From Microcebus murinus (lineage: Eukaryota > Chordata > Mammalia > Primates > Cheirogaleidae): DNA of 64,000 nt. The stretch spans positions 21,941,501-22,005,500 of the forward strand of contig NC_134117.1 of assembly GCF_040939455.1 (NCBI RefSeq), read 5' to 3'. The position numbers were made by a program, and so were the translations under genes. The notes below the pieces were generated by a model. It did no database searches, was not told where the DNA came from, and saw only the letters and a program-made list of their open reading frames with translations. This document shows positions 34,251 through 47,169 of this stretch, one piece after another; within the stretch, counting starts at the first letter, position 1; every line of letters starts with the position of its first letter.

Positions 34251-36099
34251 TCCATCTCTCCCTCCAAGGCTAAAGTTAGGGCAACCGTTTCCTCTAACTG
34301 ACCTGTCACTAACTGATTCTCACTTTCAGTGTCTGCCCCTAAGGGGGTGCTACAGGCACCCTCCTAGAGAGTAAGTCTGTTCAAAGGGTGAGCACAAAGC
34401 TGGCCCTGATCCCATATTTTTGCATAAATTTTGCAAATAGGAGGTGTTATTTCAAGGAAAATGTTTTGATAATCACCATCACCATCAAAAATCACTTAAG
34501 TGCATATTTGCAAGTGGTGCTGAAGAAGTGCACAGGACACACAACCCCTGCCCTCCAGGCACACTTCAGAAAACCACTTAGACACAATCTGTTCTCTTCA
34601 GAAATTGCCAAATCCAGTAATTTTCTCAGCCCTTGCTCCTCTACCGCATTTGATTCTTGTCCAAACTTTGAAGCATTCTTGTTCCCTAAATTCCACACAC
34701 GCATACGCTGACATACACTCACACAAAAATAAACCTCCAAAAGGTTTGGAATTAATGAACAAATAGAGGCTAGAATAATACAATTAGATAGCAAGGAAAA
34801 CCACTTAGCTTAGTAAGTAAAGATATTCAATAGTTTCTATTCCCATCCTCTTTTCATCTATACCTTAAATATTGATTCTAAGATTTGGTCTTTGTCTCTG
34901 TTGGTTTTGAAAATATATTTTTTATTTTGTTGTATTTTATTCATTCATTCATGCATTCATTTAGCAGGGGGGTACATGATCAGAGCTGAGCTTTAGGAAG
35001 ACCATACTTTATGCTATCCCCATACTGAATTGTTCATCACTGCAAAACAAAAGCAAAAAAAAAAAAAACCCAAAAACACAAAAATAGAAAAAAGAAATGA
35101 TTTAAAAGAATAAGAGTCAAAAATGCAAAGATGGAGGACCAGGTACCAAGCAAGAGGCAGATAATCTCAAAGAAAGGAAATTCATCTGCCCACCACAAGA
35201 GGGTAGTCATGGGGAAATCACTAAGATACCAATATATATGTGTGTGCGTGCGCATGTGTTTGTGAAGGAGCTAGTGGATAGAGCAGAGAAGTCACTTGGG
35301 AATCTGCAGACCCACATGTAGACTCTACTGGGCGGGGTCGTGACCTGGACCCAGAGAAAAAGAACATGAAGCATTCTCCCAAACTCTCCGTGTGGGCCCG
35401 GAAAGGCTGGCATTGGACCACTGAGGCATAAAGCCTTCTGCCTCCCCTTACAAAATAGGGCTGCAGTTCAGGGTTTTCAGAAGTGATCCTGTGAGCAGGA
35501 GGTGCTCAGCCTGGAGAGGACAAGAGTAAAAGAGCAGGTATCCAAGCAATGGTGCCTATCTGAAGGGCTTTCCTAGGGAGAGGGGGTGACCCGTTTGTGG
35601 ATTTCAGGAAGCAGAACAATACTTGAATGAGACAGTAAATAAAGAGAAACTATTTCCAAAATGCAGAAGGTTAAAGGAGACAGATTTTATTCTAATGTGA
35701 TAAGGCCTTAGCTAATAACTCAAGTTCTCGAAAACTGGAATTGTCTGCTTTCTGAGGAACTAAGCTCCCTAAAAGCGGAAGTGTGTGAATCAAAGCCATA
35801 CGACAGCTGGCCAGAGGTAATAAACAAAGGATTTGGGGTTAGACTACAGACTTGTCCAGCTCAAAGACTTAATTAAGAAAATAAAAAGTAGAGAGCAGGT
35901 TAAAAAGCAGCAACAACAACAAAACTATAAAGATATTTATCAACTTGAGTATATAAAATGAGTTTCCTACATAGAAGTATCAATAACAACAAAAAAAATA
36001 GTTTCTCAAATATTTTTTCTCTCCCTTTTTCCAGTTTTACATCAGAGCACGAGTGCACACATACACACAAGCGATCAAGGGAACACCAGCAAGTGACAC
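34251..36099. other. Intronic stretch, nothing recognised
   Basis: About 1.85 kb with A-rich tracts near 35046-35070. The overlapping ORFs at 34388-34794 have no recognised domain. Confidence 0.45.
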
Positions 36100-36440
36100 T
36101 GGCACTACTGAAATGTTAAAAATGTCATAGTTCACACATTGTCATAACCTCCCCCTCAGTGTATATTTCCACGACAAAGAGAAAGAGCTGGGTGATCTGA
36201 GTATTGCTGTCTTCAACTCTGTAATTAGAGAACACGGGCCCTGATGAATTGCAAATGCAGTCAGAGCCCCAGCTTGTGACTTAATGAGTAAAGATAGGCC
36301 AGTCACAGACATCCACACTCCATATTAATCAAGGGCTGATGACTCTCTACTGGGAAGCCGTCCTCAACAATGTACATGTCCTATTAGCCAACTATTACCC
36401 AGTCGGCCTCCTCTGCCTGAGACCTGTGGCCTCTCTAGTC
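36100..36440. promoter_or_regulatory. Candidate conserved non-coding element
   Basis: Repeat-free block with 'ctgtaattagagaac', 'gaattgcaaatgcagtc', 'cttaatgagtaa' and 'ccatattaatcaag', which are homeodomain- and POU-like words. Nothing in it reads as an exon. Regulatory role is inferred only. Confidence 0.3.
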
Positions 36441-36754
36441 CTGAGTCCTAACAACTAGTCATTAAGGAGGCTGAAGGTTCAAAGAATCTTAGCAGATGAC
36501 TTGATTCAAGAGAAAGCACCCCTTCAAGTCTCAGAAAGATTAAAATTCAAAGAGCAAAAGAAGAGGAGATGCCAAAAAATAACTGCCCTGAAGGAGAAGG
36601 AAATCGAGTTAGCTCAGCCAATTCAGAGGCTAAATCATATGAAAATCTGTGTCATCTCTTTCGCTGGGAGGCTTGGAGGAAAATTCTGCAGAGCTAGTGT
36701 AGGACAAGCAGAGGTCTCCCCACAAAAAGGCACTTAGCACATCTACATATACCT

Positions 36755-36920
36755 TCTCCGGTGTGATTCTCACAACACACGTGTAGCTTTCCATCATTAT
36801 CTTCACTTTACAGAAAATGAAGCCGGTTCAAAGTGGCCAAGCCATCCACACCACACAACACATCTGGGAAAAAGAGGATTAAATCCAGGACTCTTGAATC
36901 CAAGTCCATCCAATCCTCTT
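36755..36920 (-). mobile_element. MIR SINE
   Basis: 'gattctcacaacacacgtgt', 'tatcttcactttacagaaaa' and 'aatccaggactcttgaatcc' follow antisense MIR. Confidence 0.7.
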
Positions 36921-37899
36921 TCCAGAACCTAGCAGGGCCTCTTTCAAGGAAGTCCACTTTCAGCTGAGTATTAACAATGAGATGTCCTCTAAATTATACC
37001 TTCTTCTTAACTGAGCCTCTTGTTCTATAACTGATCTGTCTGTCACCAGGTATATATTGAGGACCTAATAAATACACGGTAGATTCCTCTCACTAGTGAA
37101 ATCCCCCTCCGCCTCCAACATCCAGCCCTCTCCCTGCCCCATCCTGCAATCTACAAAGACCCCTCCCTGCTGAGGACCCCAGAAAGTCAGAGGTCCCTAA
37201 GGCTCAAATAACACCCTATGTGATGAACAGTTCATTACATTTTCCATCCCATCAGGTTGATACTTCACTGATTCATCATTATTCATACAAGCATTGTGTA
37301 CAAGTATTTAAACTCATCGAGTCCTTAGTAAAGATCAGCTGAATGAAAAAGTGGGCTCTTGCATAAGGAAATCGGTCTTGTTACAGAGCTAAGACATGCA
37401 CATGAAACAGACATTGAAGAACAGATCTGTAAGTGCTAAACTGTAAGTACCAGATTTTAAAGGCTGTAGAGACAATCCCCAAGGGACAGACTCCAAGAAA
37501 ACAAAGAGCACATCCAGTTATCTTCCTTAAGCTCAAACCCTGTTGTGCCTTCTCCTTCTCCCAATGAGTGGAAGAAACTACAAAGGGCTTTTTCTATGTT
37601 TTATAGTCAGGTTATTGCTTGATCTAGACTCAATTTCCCAATCTGTATAAGATTATTAATGAAAAGGTCAAGTCTCAGACCAAGAGAAACATAGTGAAAA
37701 ATGTTCATATCTAAAGTTCTGAAACATGAGTTCACAAGAAATTGATGAAAGGCAAAATCTGAAGATTTCTTTGCTTCATATGAAAGAAATTATCTACTCA
37801 AATAGCGTTTGCTATTTTAATATAGACAGTTCCCAGCTTCCAAGGTGAGCCATGTGAAGACACATAATTTCCTCTCTCTACATAATAAAGGACACCCTA
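36921..37899. other. Mostly unrecognised, with one small MIR-like piece
   Basis: 'actcaatttcccaatctgta' at 37626-37650 looks like a fragment of sense MIR. The rest shows no known element. Confidence 0.4.
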
Positions 37900-38205
37900 G
37901 ACTAGCACCCAAATACCTACTGCCTGACCTCAGACTAACTTCCTGACTACATTTCCTGACTATATCATTCCCCATCATGTACTTTGCACTTCAGTCGGAC
38001 TAAACTACTTGCTAATCTTAGCCACACCCCCTTTCTGTGCCTTGGCAAATCTACCTGGGCTGTTTGCACGGCCTAGACTATCTCCTCTGTGTGCTAATCT
38101 GACACTTCCTAGGGATATCAAAGTCACTTTTCTCATCATCCACATACCCTGGCTGTATCTCCCTCCACTGAACCCCTGAGGTAGTGACTTCTCCTTCTTC
38201 AATGG
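37900..38205 (+). mobile_element. L2 LINE 3' region
   Basis: 'gactatatcattccccatca', 'accccctttctgtgccttgg', 'ttgcacggcctagactatct' and 'tccctccactgaacccctga' follow sense L2 text. Confidence 0.6.
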
Positions 38206-38404
38206 CATGTAAGGGCAGAAGTTTGTACTGAGTTAACATTTGAAGTCATATTTTGGGAGTAAAGATTTTTTTTTTCTATTATTAATCCTTAACTCTCAAA
38301 ATCCCTCTAGTGGCTTCAAAATATTTTCTCACACATTAGATACTTTTCATACTTCTCTGAAACTAGTAAAATAGTTTCACTTTACAGATTGAGTTAAAAT
38401 ATTT

Positions 38405-38590
38405 ATACTCAGTCACAAAGAACCAGAATGTGGTCTACCTTGGTAAATGTTTTCTATAGGTACTTGAGAAGAATGTGTACTCTACTTTTGTTGAATGAAG
38501 TGTTCTAGAGACGTCAGTAAAATCAAGTTGGTGGATTGTGTTGTTCAATTCTTTTGTATACTTGATGATTTTTCTATTTGTTCTATGTAT
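38405..38590 (-). mobile_element. Inverted 5' segment of the adjoining L1
   Basis: 'aaccagaatgtggtctacct', 'gagaagaatgtgtactctac', 'tttgttgaatgaagtgttct' and 'gttgttcaattcttttgtat' are antisense L1 ORF2. At about 38590 the text switches to sense ORF2, the junction of a 5' inversion. Confidence 0.8.
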
Positions 38591-40333
38591 TAGAAACAAA
38601 AAAATCAAAAAGTTTTAAAATACCATTTAAAAATCAAATTCTGAAATGTTTAGTGATAAATCTGACAAAAGAGGTACAAGATCTATAAACTGAAAAACAT
38701 AAAACATTATTGAGCCAAATTAAAGAAAAACTAAATAAATGAGATATCCTGTGCTCATGTATCAGAAGAGTCAGTGTTTTTTAAATGTCAATTCTCCTCA
38801 AATTGGTCTATAAATTGCAATCCCAATCAAAATTCTAAGAGACTCTTTTGGGAGAGAGAGGGTAGAAACTGACAAATTGATTCTCAGATTCATATGGAAA
38901 TTCAAAGTACCATAATGGCCAAGAAATCAAGATAATGTAGCATTGGTGTCAACATAAGCAAATAGATCAATGGAATAGAGCCCAGAAATAGATCTGCACA
39001 TACATGGTCAACTGATTTCTCGCAAAAATATGAGGCAATTCAATGGAGAAAGAATAGCCTTTTCAACAAATGGTGTCGCAACAATTTGGTATCCATATGC
39101 AATAATCATAAACTTTGATCCATACCTCAAGCCATACACAAAGTTAACTCCAAGTTGATCAAGGGCCTAAATACAAAACTTGAAAGTATAATTATTGTCT
39201 CATAAAAAGGAAAAGAAAAAATCTTTGCAACAATGACTTAGGCAAAGATTTCTGAGATATGACACCAAAAATAAGATCCAGAAAGATACAAATTGATGAA
39301 TTGGATTTCATCAAAATTATGAACTTCTCTTCACTGAAAGAAACTGTCCAGAGAATTAAAAGATAAGCAATGATAGATGGGATAAAATACTGCAAACCAT
39401 ATATTTGATAAAGGACTTTTATCTAGATTATTGAAAGACTCCCAATACTCAACAGTAAAAATGCAAATAATTATAAAATGAGTAAAACCTACAGAAAATA
39501 TACAGACAGCAAATAATCACATAAAAAGATGTTCAACATTCTTAGTCACTAGAAGAATGAAAATTAAAACCACAATGAGATATCATTACCCATGTATTAT
39601 TAATAGAAAGGCTAAGGTTAAAAAGACAGGCCATTCCAAGTGTTGCTAAGGATATAGGGAAACTGTAACTCTCATAGATTGCTAGTAGGAATGAAAAATA
39701 GTACAACCACTTTGGAAAACAGTTTGACATTTTCTTAAAAATTTGAAACTACATATACTATATGATCCAGCCATTCCACTACTTTTTGCCCAAAAGAAAT
39801 GAAAGCATATGTCCATATAAAAATTCTTACATGAATTTTTATTTTTAGTAGCCAAAATCTAGAAACTTTATTTTTAGTAGTCAAAATCTAGATTCAAGCC
39901 CAATATCCATTAAAGAGTGAATGGATAAACCAATTGTGGTAGATACCATAGAATACTACCAAGAAAACAATAAATGAAGAAACTACTGATACAGAAAACA
40001 TAGATGAATCTCAGAATAATTATAAGAGAAAGTAGCCATGAAAAAAAGTATACATACTGCATGGTTCCATTTATATAGAATTCTAGAGAATACAAACTAA
40101 TCTCTAGTGACAGAAAAACATCCCCAGTATGACTATGACGGGGCATGAAAAAGGGTGGACAAGAAGAATTAAAAAGGACCACAAGGAAACTTTTGGAGGC
40201 AAAGGATTTGCTCATATTCTCGACTGTAGCAATGACTACATGGGTGTATTCATGTCAACATTTTATCAAATTTACATATTGTGATTATTGTACTTATTAA
40301 ATGTCAATTATACTTCAATAAAGCTGTTTATAC
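38591..40333 (+). mobile_element. L1M 3' half (end of ORF2 plus 3' UTR), 5'-inverted copy
   Basis: Sense L1: 'gataaatctgacaaaagagg', 'gtcaattctcctcaaattgg', 'agatcaatggaatagagccc', 'ccacaatgagatatcattac', 'gtacaaccactttggaaaac', 'ctatatgatccagccattcc' and the tail 'acttcaataaagctgttt'. Many stops; no coding capacity. With the inverted 38405-38590 piece it forms one twin-primed insertion. Confidence 0.9.
39838..39892 (+). repeat. 26-bp tandem duplication inside the L1 3' UTR
   Basis: 39838-39863 and 39867-39892 differ at one base ('tagccaaaa' versus 'tagtcaaaa') over 26 bases, period 29. Confidence 0.85.
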
Positions 40334-40479
40334 AGATCTGAAGGCACCTCATAGTGACCCTAGTTTTCTTTTAAGTAATGTTTATGCACACCTAAGAAGG
40401 TTTCACTCTCAGAGAATACCTTAACTCTTCAATACAGTAATTATATCAAACATTTTTGAAGGGAGGTCAGACCTCCTCC

Positions 40480-40665
40480 CCAGTAGATAACTCTCATAAC
40501 CATCATGCTTCTATTTTATGGCACTTATCGCCACTGCCATCAGTTACTTATTTGATCAGTATTTCTCTTTTTATGACAGCAGAGATGGTATCAGTATCCA
40601 TTACTGCATCTCTAGGTCCTAGTGCACGGCAAGTGCCCCGTAAGTATTTGTTGAGCATAAAGTAC
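40480..40665 (+). mobile_element. L2 LINE 3' end
   Basis: 'tggcacttatcgccactgcc', 'ctctaggtcctagtgcacgg' and 'gtaagtatttgttgagcata' are the sense L2 tail. Confidence 0.7.
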
Positions 40666-42702
40666 TTCACTGGGTTTCTGTGTAATAAAGAGCAGGTTGT
40701 TGAGACTTCGATGGCATGTACTGAAACATAAGAGATGGTTTTTGCTGTTGATGCTTCCTTTCTTCATTTTTCCATTTATGGTACCAATATTCACTCTGAG
40801 AAAAAAAGCTCTTTTGAGATTTTAAAACAAATATTTGTTGGGATTTGTCAGACTCTGCTATTGAGTAATAACCTACTTGGGTGGGGGGAGACTGTATCAA
40901 GAGTAATGACCAGCTAGTGAAACCTGAAAAGCTCCCTTCAGGGACTGAGCCCTTGGGCTGCAAGGTTCAAGAGACCAAATACGCCTGAGACAGACACAAG
41001 GGAGAGTGGATTTCTCAGCAACCTTTCAGCATCTCAATTATGAAAGCATTCATGCCCAATGTTAGCAGAACAGTATTTGAAGAAAGAAAAGTTAATATAT
41101 CTTTTTTTCCTCACTCATTCCCTCGCCACCTATTACAAAGCTTCTGAATTACAGCCCTGGTATCTCTACCAAGCACTTCAAATTAAAAACTCTCCATTTT
41201 AAAATGCCTTGTTTCAATAACTCGCTCAGACAGCAATTGCTGCCTGCTGCCTCCAGGACTCAGAGCAGCCGGGGAGGCGCAGGGCAAGATGTCAACAAAG
41301 CAACTAAAGGGAACAGCAGCCACAAAAGAAAGTCATTATCCCCTCTACCGCACACCTTGGCAGCAGCGTCTACCAGGGCCTCCTCTCTTCTAGTAAGTGC
41401 CTTTGGGAAACAAGTGCCACCTTTGTCAGGAAAGAAAGGTGCCATGGGCACAGCCCTTGGCTTTAGATATTTTTGTAGGCCATCAGACTATCAGATCTAT
41501 GATGTCCTTTGGCAATTGTCACAGACAGGTTTATCAGGCACCCTTCTCCCCTGTGCCTTCTAAGCAGTCCCAAAGTCTGATTCTATTTTCAAATCGCTCT
41601 ATAATTTGTCCCCTTTCTTTTCAATACCACAGTTGCTACCCTTATTCAGGTCCTTTTTATCTCTTGCCCAGGGACAATTTATAAACTTTAGATGTCCTAC
41701 ACACAGAAAAAAGAATTTATTTCCCCGAATGTACCTAAAAAATATAAAACCATAAAATTAAAAGCTTTCAAGTATGCTAAAAGGAAAATAGCTTCTTTCT
41801 AGATTTTTTTCTAAAATAACCTAGATTACTTAGGGTTTCATGGAGTTTGTCTAAGGAAAGCTTTCTCCAGAAAGTCTCACTTGCTTTGAGTTTTTAAAGA
41901 TAAACAGGACTAGCTAGATGAAGAGGAGGGAAAAGGCCTCCCAGATGGATGCACATGTGCTGTGGCATGTTGTTGTGAGAAGAGAGGATGCAGTCCCTGT
42001 CGCATGAGTGAAGGAAGTGCTTAAAAAGAGGAGGTAGAAAGTCAGGATTATGCTAACATGGTCTATGTGCTGAGCTAAAGGCTTTCACTTTCTCTTCCAA
42101 GCTAAGGGGAAGCCAAGGATGAATTTTAAGAAGGTTTGTAACACATTCAGGTCAACTAAACTTTTTTTCTGTAACTTCTGGCACATACGAGATCTACAGA
42201 CATTTTCAAATGCAAAGCGAGAACAAAAATAAAATGCCCCAAACAAACCACAACTACAACAAAAAGCAAACCTAGCTTACACAAGCAAACAGCCATGATT
42301 TTCGAAAATAAATTTCCGCCTGAGACTTCTTTCAGACTCTGTTCTCTCAAAATTCTTCCAAGTGGGCTCCATGGCCTGCATACTATCTTTGTTCTTATGC
42401 TCTCCATGATATCCTAATCTATTCTACGGTCAAAGCCAAAGAGCAGTTTGGAACCTTCCTGACCAGGCTCGGGGCCTCTCACATGGAACTGGTTTCCATA
42501 TCAGGAATAGCTCTATGCCCTACTCCCTTGCCTTCCCCACCCCCTCCACTGCCAGTCTTCCTGGTGGCTGGTTCTGTTCCATGTGTCTCAAGAGCATCTC
42601 ACTCTGTGTGGTGGGAAAAAACTTGTTTTCTCCACTCACAGTGGGCAGCAGAGACACAAAAGACTGTAAGACTTTCACTACTCAGCAACCTTGACACACA
42701 TG
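40666..42702. other. Intronic stretch, nothing recognised
   Basis: Two kilobases without identified repeats. The 119-codon frame at 41204-41563 has no recognised domain. No exon supported. Confidence 0.45.
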
Positions 42703-43083
42703 TGTTATGGGCCAAAATGCATTCCCTCAAATCCACCTGCTGAAATTCTAATCCCCAGAACCTCAGACTATAACTATATTTGGATATTGGGTGTTTAAAG
42801 AGGGAAAAAGTTAAAATGAGTTTATTAGGACAGGAACCTCATTCAACTCATGTTCACATAAGAGAAGAAAACGAGGACACAGACACACAGAGGGAAGACC
42901 ACGTGAAGACGCAAGAGAAGATGACTATCTACAAGCCAACGACAGGGGCCTCGGAAGAAATCCACCCTGCTGACACCTTGACCTCAGACTTCTGGCCTCC
43001 AGAACTGCAAGACCATAAATTTCTGATGCTGGAGCCACTCAGTCTGTGGTGCTTTGCTGCAGCATCCCTGACAAATGGATACA
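42703..43083 (+). mobile_element. MLT1-type MaLR solo LTR
   Basis: 'tgttatgggccaaaatgcat', 'attctaatccccagaacctc', 'aagacgcaagagaagatgac', 'ccttgacctcagacttctgg', 'cctccagaactgcaagacca' and an end at 'aatggataca'. Flanks 'acatg' and 'atatg' are a one-mismatch 5-bp target duplication. About 381 bp. Confidence 0.88.
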
Positions 43084-43314
43084 ATATGTGACAAGATGAA
43101 GAACATGTGCTTTTTCACCAGAATTGCTCTCAGGAGGAACTCTTCCCATTTCAGGACCACATGGATCAACATGAACAGGAGTCACAGGCAGGTCTTGGAA
43201 GGCCTGAGTCTGGTCTGTGGGCGGCTGGGCCTGCAGAAGCAGGTGCAGGCAGGCAGATGGCTTCACTCGCTCTGGGACAGGAGATCCGGGGAAGACAGGG
43301 GAAGGGTCAGCGAG

Positions 43315-43800
43315 TGTATGAATTTCCTGTTGCTGCTGTAATGAGTTACCACAAACTTAATGGCTTAAGAAAACACACACGTATTATATTACAGCTCTGC
43401 AAGTCAGAAGTCCAAGATGGGTCTTATGGTATTAAAATGACAGTGTCAGCAGGAATGCATTCCTTCTGGAGGCTCCAGGCACTTCCTTGCCTTTGCGCAG
43501 CTCCTAGAGGACACCTGCATTCCTCGCAGGGGACGCTCATGGCCTCATCTTCAAAGAACTTTGAGCAACCTCTGCTTCTGTGTCACATGTCCCTTTTTTG
43601 ACTCTTACCCTCTTGTCTCGTTCTCATAGGAAGTCTTGCAATTACACTGTGAACCTCTAAGATAATCCAGGATAATTCCCCATCTCAACATCCTTAACAC
43701 ATCTGTGAAGTCCCCTTTTCCCTAGGACAACATAGTCACAGGTTCTAAGGATTAGGTGGTGGACATCTTGGGAGGTGGCAAGGGTGGGCAGGGGTTGTGT
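43315..43800 (-). mobile_element. MLT1-type MaLR LTR, opposite orientation
   Basis: Reverse-complement LTR: 'tgtatgaatttcctgttgct', 'gttaccacaaacttaatggc', 'agaagtccaagatgggtctt', 'agataatccaggataattcc' and 'ggtggtggacatcttgggag'. The right end is diverged. The 164-codon ORF across it is a chance frame. Confidence 0.85.
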
Positions 43801-45049
43801 AGCTCACAACAGTGAGGAAGAACCAGAGAGTAGCATGGCCCAGGAGAAACTAGGAACACAGAAATGTCAAAGGGTAATTTCTGGGTGGAAATCTAGGTTT
43901 TGTGATTCCTATCCTTGATCTCACAAAACTTTAGCTATTACCTCCAAAATCACAAAATATTTGGCACAGTGGATTAGAGTCCTTCTAGGAGCAGTCCCTG
44001 AGTCAAGCATTAGCTTATTTGGGAGATGAAAAGCAAAAACCGTTGGTATTAAAGTAGAGAAATTACCCAGGCAATAGAAGACAGTCAATGGACTGTGTTA
44101 TAAAACCAGCTAACTTTGTGGGCAAGTAGAGCTTAATCCCATTGGGAAATCCTAGATAAAAAGTATAAAACACATGCCTCAGAGATATCACACATGGGAC
44201 AAGGGAGCTGGGGTATCTATACACCAAATTGTGTTGGTTGTTGGCTAAGAACCGCTCCCAGATGTTAATTTCCCAGCACTTCCATAGCTTGCTACACAGA
44301 GGGGCAGAGTGGCCTTCTCCTGAGGCTTTAGAGAAAGCCCTTACACAAAGAAACACAATATATCCACAGGCAGAAGTCAGTGGGAGCACACTGGGGTGGA
44401 AATATCAAATGGGTATGAGCAGCACATCAACAGTGCCTGCTAAAATTGAATTTCTCAGGGAAACCAGTTACACGGCTGAGCCTGGCATCCTGGCTGATGG
44501 GAGGTTGAAATGATCCATAAATATGAGGCAACAGCTGACATCTGGATTACACGGAGAAGAAACATCAAGGGAACACTGGCTTCTCTATGTGTCTTATTCC
44601 TTACGCATACAGAACTGCCACAATCGCAGCCCATTCTGCATCTGCTTCCACGGAAAACCCAGCCTCGAACTCCTTGCTGTCTGGCCCCAGTTCGGGACTT
44701 CTGTGGATTCCCCATCTGCAGGACTTCCCTGGTCTGGGGCCAGCTTCCTCCTCCTCCTCTCCCACTCCCATCACATTCTGCTTAGACAGAACATCAATCC
44801 GTACGGCTCCACCTCTCATTGCTCTTTTGAGTAGATGAAAATATATTGGATAGCGTTTCTCTCCACCTACCATTTCCTCCCTTGATTAAAAAAGAAATTA
44901 CACAAAGAAAAAAATCCCAAGTGTTATTTTTCTCCTTCCACTCCACTCCTACTCCTCAGCCAGGTTCTTCCCCTCCATTTCCAGCCATAAATCAGGTAGT
45001 TCTGGAGTGCCCATGTCCAAATTCATGAGGACAATATGCATGTGGGCAC
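43801..45049. other. Intronic stretch, nothing recognised
   Basis: Overlapping short ORFs at 44063-44873 on both strands lack domains and splice sites. No repeat identified. Confidence 0.45.
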
Positions 45050-45700
45050 ATTTAAGTAAGAAGTCAATGTTCTATAATTAATTTTCTCCTCTCACATTAA
45101 ACCTGCCATTCTTGGCATAATCGGAATGATAAATGCAGACTCAGACTTCGTCTTCCTGACATTAATACCCATCAGTACTTCAAATGCAAACAATTGTGAC
45201 ATTCGACTTTATAAAAATTACCAAGTGCACAAACTCTGCTTAATTAAACCATTTAAAAGTTGCTTTTGTTACATTTAATGAATGATATATTATACTGCAA
45301 TGAAACATGCAGCAATACAAATACTTCACAATGCTTCCAATTAAGACTCACTTCACTTATGCCAATTGACAACACAAGTGTTCCACACTTCATTCAGTTT
45401 GTGCATTTTAAATGAACTGGTTAGTGAGAAGGGTGCTTCTTTGCTAATGAGTTTTGTAATCAAGGCATCTATTTTAATTTCAAATTGGCTAGATTGGGGG
45501 AAATTGCTAGACTAAATGACTGGTACTAATTAGGATTATAAAAATATTCATCATGCCATGGAATTAACACGGGGGTCTGATTTTCCTACATTTGCATATT
45601 GCTTGAGTTTTGGGGGTGAAAATCTTGACAAATTGTCTTCTCTTTAGCAAATTGAACAAACACTATATCTGTTTTAGTCCTTCTTTTCATTTAAAGCATA
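45050..45700. promoter_or_regulatory. Candidate conserved non-coding element, AT-rich
   Basis: About 650 bases with no transposon and no poly-A or simple-repeat decay. It is dense in homeodomain- and POU-type words: 'tataattaatttt', 'cttaattaaacc', 'ccaattaagac', 'gctaatgag', 'actaattagg' and an octamer 'atttgcat' at about 45591. This composition is typical of deeply conserved enhancers in introns of neural genes. Conservation itself cannot be seen from one sequence. Confidence 0.4.
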
Positions 45701-46104
45701 ATACATATTCATGATTTGTAAATGAAGTTAAATGATTTCAACTTCTATCTTCATTACCATATTAAAGATGTTGTCTCCATAAGCTTCCTTTAAAAACTTC
45801 AGATCAGAGTATTATCTATTTGAATGACAAACACCTTGGTTTAATCTACATATTAACCTAAGGATTTGAACAAATTAATGGGAAAAGTGAGCAAAACTGG
45901 ACAAACCCCCTCCAAAAACACAACTGCCTTGTTGTTGTTTATTATTTTGCCTGAGGCAGAATTAATTATGCCTATGTCTTATCAGCAGTGAGCAGTTTGA
46001 TGACTTCTCTCCTCAAAGTCCCACTCCAGAAAGTGCCATCAGCTCAAGAATGTGTCAGAAGAACCACTGGATTCTTTAAAAGGTTTTGATTTCACCTGGC
46101 TATT
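45701..46104. other. Intronic stretch, nothing recognised
   Basis: AT-rich; may be an extension of the repeat-free block before it. Confidence 0.4.
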
Positions 46105-46265
46105 TATTTATTTATTTATTTTGGCTTTTAATGAATATTTCTTTTCTTTTTTTTAAGTTTTAGAATATTATGGGGTACAAACATATTGGTTACATATATT
46201 GCCTTTGCAATGCCCAAGCCAGAGCTACAAGTGTGCCCATCCTATAGACGCACAGCTGGTTTTGT
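46105..46265 (-). mobile_element. L1 3' UTR fragment, primate type
   Basis: After a (TTTA)n run comes 'ttttagaatattatggggta', 'caaacatattggttacatat' and 'attgcctttgcaatgcccaa' then 'gccagagctacaagtgtg', the antisense end of an L1 3' UTR that I associate with strepsirrhine L1s. Confidence 0.6.
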
Positions 46266-46399
46266 TGTGACACTACTACACCCTCTCTGTGGCTACTTCA
46301 GTGTAAAAGCAGCCCACATGCAGTTCCGTCCCAAGGCAAGGGAAAGCTGCCTGTCTACCAGGGAGAGCTAGTCGTGGTGGCTGCTTCTCATCCAGGCCT

Positions 46400-46570
46400 A
46401 CAATAGGGAGCTGGCCAGGCCTCTCACTGCCTGCGTGATCTTGACCAAGTTACCAAGGCCTTCAAGAGTCATATGCACATCTGTAACTGGGAAATAATTA
46501 TATCCACCTTGCATGTGCCTATGAGAATTCAACCTAATAATACATTACAAGCACTTGTCAGTGCCTACAC
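46400..46570 (+). mobile_element. MIR SINE
   Basis: 'actgcctgcgtgatcttgac', 'caagttaccaaggccttcaa' and 'catctgtaactgggaaataa' follow sense MIR. Confidence 0.65.
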
Positions 46571-47169
46571 ACAAGAGGAACTTCAGGACATGTATCACCA
46601 CTTCCAAGGAGCAGCTGTATGTCAGACTCTGAGTAATGTAACACAGGGCATGTAGGAGTTACTAGGCTCAAGGCTCAATCCACTAGAAATGTCTACGCCC
46701 CTAGACTATAGGAGCATTTGTTTCCATTAAAGCTGTCAAATCAAATAAGCAAATACTAATTCAATTTTGAGATAGAACCAGAAAAATTCATCTGAAAAAC
46801 TACCAGAATAAATCACTTCCTTAACATCTATCTATAGTGGGTGCCTTCTAAATAATAAAATCTATATCTATTGCTGAGTAGTAAATAACATAGATTGAGG
46901 TTATATCCAACAAGAGTATAGTTTTTGTTAGGAGAAAAAAAAATTATTCCTAGAGTTTCACAATTCTGAAGGGACTATAGTGAAAAACAAAGCAGAAGAA
47001 AGAAAAAACCCAGGCTCAATGTATTCCTGGTTTAGGGAAATTTGCCTCTATAGCACACTGCCTCTTGAAAAGGGATTAAATAATGATTTGAAATGATTTT
47101 ATCTAAATCAACCCTATTCACACCTAAAACCTTTTTCAAGAGCACTGCCTTATAATTAGGGAAAACAAA
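46571..47169. other. Intronic stretch, nothing recognised
   Basis: AT-rich sequence between a MIR and an L1M. Confidence 0.45.

Noticed and set aside
43107..43601. 164-codon plus-strand ORF, the longest in the window
   Set aside because: It crosses an antisense MLT1 LTR and unique sequence; the frame has no coherent domain and is explained by the repeat.
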